The notes under the pieces: model-generated
Told to the model about the DNA's origin: nothing
Databases searched by the model: none
What the model saw: only the letters and a program-made list of their open reading frames with translations
Position numbers and translations under genes: made by a program
Assembly: GCA_022706885.1 (NCBI GenBank)
Contig: JAKJBR010000019.1
Span: forward strand, 1 to 21,750
Source: DUPQ01 sp022706885
Lineage (GTDB): Bacteria; Bacillota; Clostridia; DUPQ01
DNA length: 21,750 nt
Direction: 5' to 3'
In this document: positions 1 to 5,903 of the stretch, one piece after another
Layout of the letters: each line of letters begins with the position of its first letter
Numbering within the stretch: position 1 is the stretch's first letter

Positions 1-128
1 ATGAGCAGGGTGTCATGGATATAATAAACGAAGAAGCGAAAATGTACTATGCCGGTAACAAGACGGCGGAAGAAACTGCCAAAATAATACAAAGCAGGGT
101 GCAGATATATGTAAGTGAAGGCAGATAG
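1..128 (+). CDS. C-terminal end of an extracellular solute-binding lipoprotein (5' truncated by window)
   Basis: An open frame enters from the left edge (codons from position 3) and stops at TAG 126-128, giving 41 visible residues ending in IIQSRVQIYVSEGR. The pattern of an acidic helix, YYAGNKTAEETAKIIQSRV and a short tail is what I know from the C-termini of family 1 sugar-type ABC solute-binding lipoproteins of Clostridia, where this helix closes the second lobe. The rest of the gene is outside the window, so the substrate cannot be judged. The next gene begins nine bases after the stop, so the two are probably cotranscribed. The assignment rests on recognising a short conserved tail and is therefore moderate. 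Confidence 0.6.
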   Translation, partial: EQGVMDIINEEAKMYYAGNKTAEETAKIIQSRVQIYVSEGR

Positions 129-136
129 CCTAAAAA

Positions 137-1264
137 ATGATGAACTATATTAAAAAAATACAGTTAGTCATATTGATTATTATTGTTGCAGGAATTTTAT
201 CTTCCTGCAATAAAGTTGCTATTCAAGAAACCTTCAGTATACTTTCATATAAAAACGAGGAGCACTATACTTTATTTAGACAATCGGATTTTACAGTTGG
301 AAAGTTTCTTCAAACTCCATACGGCTTTTTCTACAAATCATTTAACGAATACCTTTATTATTCTAAAGATGGGCATATGAAATACACGAAACTATGTGGA
401 AAACCTGATTGCTCTCATAATACGAAAGATTGCAATGCATACATAGGCATTTCGCCGATAGGATATTACAATCACAAATTGTACTATTTTGTCAGAAATA
501 CTCTTTTCACAATGAATATGGATGGAAATGAACATAAAAGGGTAAAAACATTATATGAAGGGATGGATGGGCATTTCGGATATTTTCATAACGGATACTA
601 TTACTATGTTATAACAAAGGGCGGCTCCATCGGATTTAGCGGGAATGATGATAATAATCTGTACGCCGTTAAAGTTGATGATAGTTCCAAGCCGGTAATT
701 CTTTTAACTGATGATATAATAAAAACGATTACTATGTTCAATTTAGTTGGGGAGAATATTTACTTTTTCAATTATAATCTTGGTAATTTTGAGCTTTATT
801 CATACTCAATGATAACAAAAGAATTGATGAAATTAGGTAATAAATGGTCAACATACGGATCTTGCTGTTTTGATGATAAGTTCGGTTATTGTTATTTTCC
901 GAATGAAGGTTTCTATGAGTATGATATCTATGACAAAGACTTAGTAAATGTAAAATCCGTCAAATTCGAAGACGAAGGCATATGTGCAGCATTTTATTAT
1001 TCCGACTACATCTATCTTGTTCATTATTACGGAGAAAAACCTTCGCACGAAAATCAAATTCTGTATATATACGACAGACAATATAATCCTGTAGACAGCA
1101 TAAATTTTGATAAAGTTGTCGGCAAATGGTCCATGGGCGGTTTTATTACAGATGTAGGTGACTATATATTATATGCTTCCGATTTCAATGATAAACCCGA
1201 CTATTACATAGACAAGTCCGAAATAGGTACAGGTGAGCTTAAGTTTCATAAGATTGAAGATTGA
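137..1264 (+). CDS. Lipoprotein, DUF5050/beta-propeller-like, with Cys/His motif (paralogue A)
   Basis: The 375-residue product starts with a lipoprotein signal peptide: basic MMNYIKK, a hydrophobic stretch (residues 8-20) and the lipobox LSSC with Cys24 as the lipidated residue. It should be anchored on the outer face of the membrane. The body is rich in Tyr, Asn and Asp with repeated short beta units such as LYYSKDG, LFTMNMDGNEHK and LYSYSM, as in DUF5050-type propeller proteins that contain 'YRMNLDG' blades. Near the start of the body is a Cys/His cluster, C87-x4-C92-x-H94-x4-C99, which could bind a metal or form disulfides. The protein is clearly paralogous to the product of 1914-3077, most strongly at the Cys/His motif and at the last 25 residues. 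ATG codons occur at 137 and 140 and no good ribosome site precedes them, so translation may be coupled to the upstream gene. Function is unknown. Confidence 0.8.
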   Translation: MMNYIKKIQLVILIIIVAGILSSCNKVAIQETFSILSYKNEEHYTLFRQSDFTVGKFLQTPYGFFYKSFNEYLYYSKDGHMKYTKLCGKPDCSHNTKDCNAYIGISPIGYYNHKLYYFVRNTLFTMNMDGNEHKRVKTLYEGMDGHFGYFHNGYYYYVITKGGSIGFSGNDDNNLYAVKVDDSSKPVILLTDDIIKTITMFNLVGENIYFFNYNLGNFELYSYSMITKELMKLGNKWSTYGSCCFDDKFGYCYFPNEGFYEYDIYDKDLVNVKSVKFEDEGICAAFYYSDYIYLVHYYGEKPSHENQILYIYDRQYNPVDSINFDKVVGKWSMGGFITDVGDYILYASDFNDKPDYYIDKSEIGTGELKFHKIED

Positions 1265-1303
1265 CAAAGTAAGTTATTGATTATGTTAAACCAAATTGCA
1301 TAA

Positions 1304-1343
1304 ATTGCAGCATTCATGACATACTTGTTGCTGTTGCTGCAAT
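1304..1343. repeat. Inverted repeat, 9-bp perfect arms, in 3' UTR of the first lipoprotein gene
   Basis: ATTGCAGCA at 1304-1312 is perfectly complementary to TGCTGCAAT at 1335-1343, with a 22-base loop. It lies about 40 bases after the stop of the lipoprotein gene. No run of T follows, so it is at best a weak or factor-dependent transcription end, or an mRNA-stabilising hairpin. Confidence 0.35.
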
Positions 1344-1429
1344 ATTGTAAACTATACATGACAAATACAATATATATGGAGATTAGCAATGAGATTTATG
1401 ATTAAATGTTTCACAAGATATGTTCATTA

Positions 1430-1459
1430 AGGTGCACAGGCATTAAGTTTTGTGCACCT
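1430..1459. repeat. Inverted repeat with GTGCAC cores, upstream of the small secreted protein gene
   Basis: AGGTGCACA at 1430-1438 pairs perfectly with TGTGCACCT at 1451-1459 over a 12-base loop. Each arm contains the self-complementary hexamer GTGCAC. Three more A-T pairs can form outside if A1429 is bulged. The sequence after it, AATATTTC, is not a U-tract, so this may be an operator or a leader hairpin of the gene starting at 1509 rather than an intrinsic terminator. Confidence 0.45.
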
Positions 1460-1508
1460 AATATTTCGAAAAAGAAGATTAAACACGAACTATGATTAAA
1501 AGAAAGGA

Positions 1509-1907
1509 ATGGATATAGTTATTAAGACAAAATACAAAAAGGTAATATCTCTACTGATTATATTTGTTATACTGCTATCACATAGCATTATTCCGGTAAA
1601 AGCGTCATCGGACTATTATGAAAGTACGTACAATGGGTATTTGTATGATTGTCGTTCCGAGTTTAATGGTCCAGTTGAAGTGTATGCTGAAATGAGCTAT
1701 CAAGGACAAACTAGGATTTCTGTGGAAATCGAATTTCAGCTGTATGACGATGACCTGGGTTATCCTGTTGTTTTAAATGTAGAATCGCCAATATCGAGAT
1801 CATTTGTCTATGTAGGTGTTCTTGCTACTAATACTCAGTTGTTTGAATGGGCTGATTATAAATATACTATTGTACCAAGTGTAGTGTATTTTGTTGGCTT
1901 AAACTAA
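1509..1907 (+). CDS. Small secreted protein of unknown function
   Basis: The 132-residue product has a clear export signal: basic residues K6, K8, K10 and K11, a hydrophobic core at 12-29, and a likely signal peptidase I site after V30-K31-A32. The mature part is about 100 residues, acidic and rich in Tyr, Val and Ser, predicted mostly beta, with one cysteine (C48). I do not recognise the family. The start is the only reasonable one in this frame because an in-frame stop lies at 1497-1499, but GAAAGGA abuts the ATG, which is too close for a normal ribosome site. The stop at 1905-1907 is followed at once by the next lipoprotein gene, so the two are almost certainly translated from one message. 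Its position between two paralogous lipoproteins suggests a shared envelope-related role, which is inference only. Confidence 0.6.
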   Translation: MDIVIKTKYKKVISLLIIFVILLSHSIIPVKASSDYYESTYNGYLYDCRSEFNGPVEVYAEMSYQGQTRISVEIEFQLYDDDLGYPVVLNVESPISRSFVYVGVLATNTQLFEWADYKYTIVPSVVYFVGLN

Positions 1908-1913
1908 GTGCGT

Positions 1914-3077
1914 ATGTTTAAAAAATTAAGCACATTACTACTGATAGTTCTTAGTATAGGATGCTTAGCGTCTTGTGCTAAGAACTCATGCCTAGAAAGC
2001 GGTTCTAATAACACCGATACCCGTCCTTCACCCTTTATAACTCATAGCTCTGATAACACAAAACCTGAAGAGTATTACACAGCTTTCAGACAGGGAGAGT
2101 TCTCTGTTTCAGCATATCTTGTAACTCCCTACAGTATGTACATAAATATCGGAAAGTATGTCTATTACTCGGAAAAAGGAAATACTGAATATGTAAAACT
2201 GTGCAACAAACCAAACTGCAATCACAGCACGGAAGACTGTAATGCATATACAGGCGCACATCAAATAGGTTATTACAAAGACAAGATATATTATACTTCT
2301 TTTAAAATGAATGTTAATACACTGAACTGTATGAATATGGACGGAACAAATCATAAAGAAATTAAAGTCCTGAACAACGCTTACATTAGTACTTTCGGTT
2401 ACTACCATAACGGATACTTTTACTATATGCTCGGTTTTCCCGGACTGCAACTGATCGGCATTACAAACGATGACAACAACCTATACAGGGTTAAGGTTGA
2501 TGATAATTCAAAACCCGAGATTATTCTTACGGGCGATATTATTAAAAATAGTATGTTCTATGTTGTAGAGGATACTATTTATTTGACAGTAAGAGAAGAT
2601 AAGAGCTTATACTCATACTCCTGTAAAACAGGTGCATTGACAAAGATAAGCGATTGCTGGGCGGGTATTTCCTATTATACCAAGAATTACGGATACTGCT
2701 ATCGCATCAATGAAGGGATATATAAGTACAATGTTGAAACAGGTGAAGTCACATTGGAAAAGGCAATTAAATTTGATAATCACGGACATTGCGAAGTGAG
2801 ATTCTATCCGGATTACATATATCTCATACATAATCGCAATGATGATTATCGAGCACTGCGTGAGCAGGACTTGGTTTTGTATATATATAATTGGGATTAT
2901 GAGATTATAGAAACCGTTGAGTTGGATTTTATTAATAAGGGCAAAAGAGGCAACTTTATTACCGATGTCGGCAATTATATTATATTTGCATCCGATATGG
3001 ATAATAAACCGGATTACTATATAGATAAATCCGAGATAGGAACGGATAAGTTTGCGTTTCATAAGATAGAGAATTAG
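1914..3077 (+). CDS. Lipoprotein, DUF5050/beta-propeller-like, with Cys/His motif (paralogue B)
   Basis: This is a paralogue of the product of 137-1264. I place the start at ATG 1914 (387 residues); a GTG two codons earlier (1908) directly follows the stop of the preceding gene and is an alternative that would give 389 residues. Neither has a clear ribosome site, so coupling to the upstream gene is likely. A signal peptide leads to the lipobox LASC, followed by a Ser/Thr/Asn-rich linker that is longer than in paralogue A. Counting from the GTG start, the lipid-attached Cys is residue 23 and the Cys/His motif is C99-x4-C104-x-H106-x4-C111. The central region again has short Tyr-rich beta units, including CMNMDGTNHK and SLYSYSCKTG. 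The C-terminus PDYYIDKSEIGT is identical to that of paralogue A. Probably an outer-face membrane-anchored propeller of unknown ligand. Confidence 0.8.
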   Translation: MFKKLSTLLLIVLSIGCLASCAKNSCLESGSNNTDTRPSPFITHSSDNTKPEEYYTAFRQGEFSVSAYLVTPYSMYINIGKYVYYSEKGNTEYVKLCNKPNCNHSTEDCNAYTGAHQIGYYKDKIYYTSFKMNVNTLNCMNMDGTNHKEIKVLNNAYISTFGYYHNGYFYYMLGFPGLQLIGITNDDNNLYRVKVDDNSKPEIILTGDIIKNSMFYVVEDTIYLTVREDKSLYSYSCKTGALTKISDCWAGISYYTKNYGYCYRINEGIYKYNVETGEVTLEKAIKFDNHGHCEVRFYPDYIYLIHNRNDDYRALREQDLVLYIYNWDYEIIETVELDFINKGKRGNFITDVGNYIIFASDMDNKPDYYIDKSEIGTDKFAFHKIEN

Positions 3078-3109
3078 TTTTTTATAAAATGGTATTGAAA
3101 GTGATTCAA

Positions 3110-3281
3110 ATGGAACTTAGCATATAGAATCTTTCCAAATACTATGTAGAGAAACTTGCACCGGATAAATTAACTATATCTTAAGAAAGGAGCATATGCG
3201 ATATTAGGTCCCAACGGTGGGGTAAAAAGTACCCTTATGTTCCTTTTAACAGAAATATATCGTTATATCGTCAAAGAATGA
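3110..3281 (+). pseudogene. Decayed ABC-transporter ATPase, N-terminal fragment with degenerate Walker A
   Basis: From ATG 3110 the frame reads MELSI, a stop (TAG 3125), then NLSKYYVEKLAPDKLTIS and another stop (TAA 3182). It continues in a different frame from about 3189 as AYAILGPNGGVKSTLMFLL, ending at TGA 3279-3281. This matches the usual beginning of an ABC ATPase: an 'ENLSKYYG' start, about 20 residues, then the P-loop GPNGAGKST, here corrupted to GPNGGVKST. Two in-frame stops and one frameshift within about 170 bases mean it cannot make protein. After 3281 I could no longer follow the ATPase: no Q-loop, signature or Walker B is present. It is therefore a truncated relic, probably left by a deletion. 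Confidence 0.7.
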
Positions 3282-3357
3282 CACTCATAAGGCAGAATTA
3301 TTGAAATATTATGGATAACAGGCAGGGAACGGGGCAGAAAACGGAGAAAAATAATGC

Positions 3358-3386
3358 TTGCTTATTAATTAGTCGTATTGTATAAT
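3358..3386 (+). promoter_or_regulatory. Sigma-A type promoter of rpmB
   Basis: TTGCTT at 3358-3363 and a perfect TATAAT at 3381-3386 are separated by 17 bases. The predicted start near 3393 leaves a leader of about 25 bases containing the strong ribosome site AGGAGGTGA (3404-3412) before ATG 3418. Confidence 0.7.
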
Positions 3387-3417
3387 TCATAAGCGTGCTG
3401 TTTAGGAGGTGAGATAA

Positions 3418-3603
3418 ATGGCTAAATGTGAGATATGTGATAAATCAACAGGGTTCGGTAATAAAGTCAGTCACTCTGAGAGAAAAACCGGACGCACTTT
3501 TAAACCTAATATCAGAAAAGTGAAGATTAATGACAACGGAACTGTCAGAAGAGCTAATGTATGCACGGGATGCTTGCGTTCCGATAAAGTGCAAAGAGCA
3601 TAA
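3418..3603 (+). CDS. rpmB: 50S ribosomal protein L28
   Basis: The 61-residue product has the usual length and sequence of bacterial L28: MAKCEICDK at the start, the HSERKTGRTFKPN block at 19-31, and VCTGCLRSDKV near the end. Four cysteines in two pairs, C4/C7 and C49/C52, mark it as the zinc-ribbon (C+) form. It is a structural protein of the large ribosomal subunit. The ribosome site AGGAGGTGA sits six bases before the ATG. The gene has its own promoter (3358-3386) and an intrinsic terminator right after the stop, so it is a single-gene transcription unit, a common arrangement for rpmB in Clostridia. Confidence 0.97.
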   Translation: MAKCEICDKSTGFGNKVSHSERKTGRTFKPNIRKVKINDNGTVRRANVCTGCLRSDKVQRA

Positions 3604-3610
3604 TTTTTTA

Positions 3611-3635
3611 AAAAAAGAGTTAGCTCTTTTTTTTT
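3611..3635 (+). terminator. Intrinsic terminator of rpmB
   Basis: Eight bases after the rpmB stop, A-rich arm AAAAAAGAG (3611-3619) pairs with CTCTTTTTT (from 3624) over the loop TTAG, followed by a T run to 3635. The stem has few GC pairs, but the A-tract/T-tract design is typical and could work in both directions, although no minus-strand gene ends here. Confidence 0.8.
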
Positions 3636-3693
3636 GCACATTTTCAGTTAAATTACTTTACAAAGGTTCATCAAGTTACACTATCGGGATATG

Positions 3694-3716
3694 CCGGAAT
3701 ATTGACACCATTCCGG
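3694..3716. repeat. Inverted repeat bracketing the -35 box of the efp promoter
   Basis: CCGGAAT (3694-3700) and ATTCCGG (3710-3716) form a perfect 7-bp inverted repeat with a 9-base spacer, and the TTGACA box lies inside that spacer. An outer pair, CTATC (3681-3685) and GATAG (3718-3722), extends the symmetry with an unpaired stretch between. It lies at and upstream of the promoter rather than in the message, so an operator is more likely than an RNA hairpin. Confidence 0.45.
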
Positions 3717-3730
3717 TGATAGAGTAAAAT
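3702..3730 (+). promoter_or_regulatory. Sigma-A type promoter of the efp operon
   Basis: A perfect -35 TTGACA (3702-3707), a 17-base spacer and TAAAAT (3725-3730, 5 of 6 matches to TATAAT) lie 31 bases before the efp ATG. The predicted start near 3737 leaves a short leader with the ribosome site GGAGG at 3750-3754. Confidence 0.8.
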
Positions 3731-3760
3731 CAGTTAAGATGCTTATTATGGAGGAAAGTT

Positions 3761-4318
3761 ATGATTACAGCAGGTGATTTCAGAAACGGAATTACATTTG
3801 AAATGGATGGTACGGTATATCAGATAATAGAATTTCAACATGTCAAACCGGGTAAAGGTGCGGCATTTGTAAGAGCAAAAATACGCAATGTAAAATCGGG
3901 ATCCATAGTGGAAAGAACATTCAATCCGTCGGACAAATTCGAGCTTGCCCGTATGGAGAGAAAGGATATGCAATATCTTTATTCCGATGGTGATCTTTTC
4001 TATTTTATGGATGTGGAAACTTATGATCAGATTCCCATTAACGGCGAAACTCTGGGCGATACACTGACATTTGTAAAAGAAAATGAAGTTGTGCAGATAT
4101 TGTCATATAAAGGCGAGATATTCGGTGTGGAACCTCCTAATTTCGTAGTTCTGGAAGTTACGCATACCGAGCCGGGTTTTGCGGGAAATACCGCACAGGG
4201 CGCTACAAAGCCTGCTACTGTGGAGACCGGTGCTCAGATTAAAGTACCTTTGTTTGTAAACATAGGGGACCTGGTAAGAATCGATACACGTACCGGTGAG
4301 TATATGGAGAGAGCATAA
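3761..4318 (+). CDS. efp: Elongation factor P
   Basis: The 185-residue product has the standard EF-P length and three-domain layout: an N-terminal KOW-like domain (about 1-65), a middle OB domain (66-128) and a C-terminal OB domain (129-185). The loop VKPGKGAAF carries Lys32, the position modified in EF-P of many bacteria. The C-terminal domain holds the conserved VTHTEPG and GDLVRIDTRTGEY motifs. EF-P binds ribosomes stalled at consecutive prolines and restores peptide-bond formation. No modification enzyme is encoded nearby. The gene has a strong promoter and the ribosome site GGAGG. Its stop TAA overlaps the ATG of the next gene by one base, making efp the first gene of a three-gene operon. 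Confidence 0.97.
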   Translation: MITAGDFRNGITFEMDGTVYQIIEFQHVKPGKGAAFVRAKIRNVKSGSIVERTFNPSDKFELARMERKDMQYLYSDGDLFYFMDVETYDQIPINGETLGDTLTFVKENEVVQILSYKGEIFGVEPPNFVVLEVTHTEPGFAGNTAQGATKPATVETGAQIKVPLFVNIGDLVRIDTRTGEYMERA

Positions 4319-5040
4319 TGACTATTCGTGTTACCATTTGGAATGAATACTTACATGAAAAAAACAATCCGGAGGCCATAAAGATTTATCCCGACGGGAT
4401 ACATGAGACCTTGAAGAAACATTTATCTTCCGAGAAGGATTTTATAATACGCACCGCTACCTTGGAGCAGGCGGAACACGGACTTACCGAAGAGGTACTG
4501 GAAAATACCGATGTTCTTATATGGTGGGGACATATGGCACACGGAAAAGTTCAGGATGAGGTTGTACAGAGAGTTGCCGACAGGGTAAGAAGAGGAATGG
4601 GTGCAATATTGCTTCACTCATCACACGCATCAAAGCTTATGAAAGCTCTTACAGGCTGTTCGGGCAGATTATTGTGGCGTGAAAACAATGAAAAACAGAT
4701 TATGTGGAACTTAAAACCCTTTCATCCCGTTACCGAAGGTATAGGCAACTATATTATTATAGACGGGGAAGAAACCTACGGAGAACCGTTCGGTATTCCT
4801 AATCCCGATGAATTGCTGTTTATATCGTGGTTTTCCGGCGGCAATGTATTCCGTTCGGGTTGGATTAAGAACATTGAGAACGGTAAACTCTTCTATTTTC
4901 AACCGGGACATGAGACATTCCCGTCATACAATAATCAGGAAGTTATAAGAGTTATTAAGAATGCTGTAAGATATCTTAAACCCGCAGGATTTACTGAACA
5001 TACAAAAAGTATTTGGCTTAAGGAACCTGTTGTCGAGTAA
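4318..5040 (+). CDS. ThuA-like (trehalose-utilisation family) protein
   Basis: The 240-residue cytoplasmic protein (no signal or membrane segment) matches the ThuA-like family, which has a class I glutamine-amidotransferase-like fold. Visible family blocks are RVTIWNEYLHEK (4-15), the NTDVLIWWGHMAHG strand (63-76), GAILLHSSHASK (95-106), FHPVTEG (135-141), IIDGEETYGEPFGIP (147-161) and FYFQPGHETFPSYNN (192-206). Histidines H72, H100, H103 and H198 are in these blocks. Family members have been linked to trehalose and related disaccharide use, but the reaction of this branch is not known to me. The ATG overlaps the efp stop by one base (TAATG), with GGAGAG upstream inside efp, so translation is coupled. 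No sugar gene adjoins it on this side, so a role in sugar metabolism is not supported by context. Confidence 0.85.
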   Translation: MTIRVTIWNEYLHEKNNPEAIKIYPDGIHETLKKHLSSEKDFIIRTATLEQAEHGLTEEVLENTDVLIWWGHMAHGKVQDEVVQRVADRVRRGMGAILLHSSHASKLMKALTGCSGRLLWRENNEKQIMWNLKPFHPVTEGIGNYIIIDGEETYGEPFGIPNPDELLFISWFSGGNVFRSGWIKNIENGKLFYFQPGHETFPSYNNQEVIRVIKNAVRYLKPAGFTEHTKSIWLKEPVVE

Positions 5041-5903
5041 TGCTCAGTCCTAAACCCGTTTCACATACCAATATGGAGGAAATAAGGGACTACTTTAAAT
5101 ATGCCGATAAGCATATGTCATTAGCGCAGTTTTCCACAACATATCTTTGGCGTCACAGTACCGGCCTTCTGTATGATATACAGGACGATTTTTTATACTT
5201 GTTTGAAAAGAACTATAATTATGCAGCACCGCTCCCTTTAGGTAACGGCGATATTTTCAAAGCTCTGGAAAAAGTCAAAGAGTTCAAGCAATCGGTATGC
5301 GGAAACAATCTTGTTTACTGCATAGGGGAAGATAAGGTAAAACTCTTTGAAGATAAATATCAAGTGAGTGAACTTAACGATTTCTTCGAGTATGTCTATT
5401 TGACCGAAGATTTGATAAATCTTTCCGGGAGAAAGTTTCACGGAAAAAGAAATCATCTCAATCAATTTATTAAAAATTACCAGTACACTTATGAAAACAT
5501 AACCGCTTCGGACATACCGCTTGTTATGAATCTAATGGATCAGTGGAGCAGGAAAAAAGAACATTCGGTCAATCTGGATGTGGAAAAGAAGGCCATATAT
5601 GAGATTCTTAATTATGATATAGGTGCAGACTACAGAGCGGGAGCAATTTTAACCGATAATCAGGTGGTTGCATTTGCCATAGGCGAACAGATATCCGATG
5701 ATATGGCATGTGTATATTTCGAGAAAGCGGATACAGATATTAAGGGGTCATATGCGGTAATCAATAATGAGTTTGTTAAAAATGAGTTTTCCCATCTTCT
5801 ATATATAAACAGACAGGAAGACCTCGGGATAAGCGGTCTTAAGAAAGCTAAGGAAAGTTATAATCCCGTTTTTAAAGTAAAAAACTACTTTATGAAACTA
5901 TAG
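5040..5903 (+). CDS. DUF2156 / MprF C-terminal-like (GNAT fold) protein
   Basis: The 287-residue product resembles stand-alone DUF2156 proteins, related to the aminoacyl-transferring domain of phosphatidylglycerol lysyltransferase (MprF). Conserved blocks are KFHGKRNHLNQF (132-143), a DQWSRKKEH helix (167-175), VYFEKADTDIKGSYAVINNEF (226-246, the second GNAT half) and YINRQEDLGISGLKKAKESY (255-274). No membrane segment is present, so unlike MprF it lacks the flippase part. It may transfer an aminoacyl or acyl group, but the substrate is unknown. The ATG overlaps the preceding TAA by one base, and it is the last gene of the efp operon. Its final 14 bases overlap the convergent minus-strand ABC exporter gene, and I see no intrinsic terminator between them. 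Confidence 0.85.
   Translation: MLSPKPVSHTNMEEIRDYFKYADKHMSLAQFSTTYLWRHSTGLLYDIQDDFLYLFEKNYNYAAPLPLGNGDIFKALEKVKEFKQSVCGNNLVYCIGEDKVKLFEDKYQVSELNDFFEYVYLTEDLINLSGRKFHGKRNHLNQFIKNYQYTYENITASDIPLVMNLMDQWSRKKEHSVNLDVEKKAIYEILNYDIGADYRAGAILTDNQVVAFAIGEQISDDMACVYFEKADTDIKGSYAVINNEFVKNEFSHLLYINRQEDLGISGLKKAKESYNPVFKVKNYFMKL

Noticed and set aside
1492..1518. Eight-codon frame MIKRKEWI as a leader peptide
   Set aside because: Too short to support as a gene. It is mentioned only as a possible coupling frame for the gene at 1509.
3311..3385. Short open frame beginning MDNRQGTGQK between the ABC relic and rpmB
   Set aside because: Only about 25 codons, no ribosome site, and it runs through the rpmB promoter boxes.
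4318..5040. Assigning the ThuA-like protein to trehalose metabolism
   Set aside because: Family name only. Its neighbours are efp and DUF2156, with no trehalose gene beside it, so context does not support the role.
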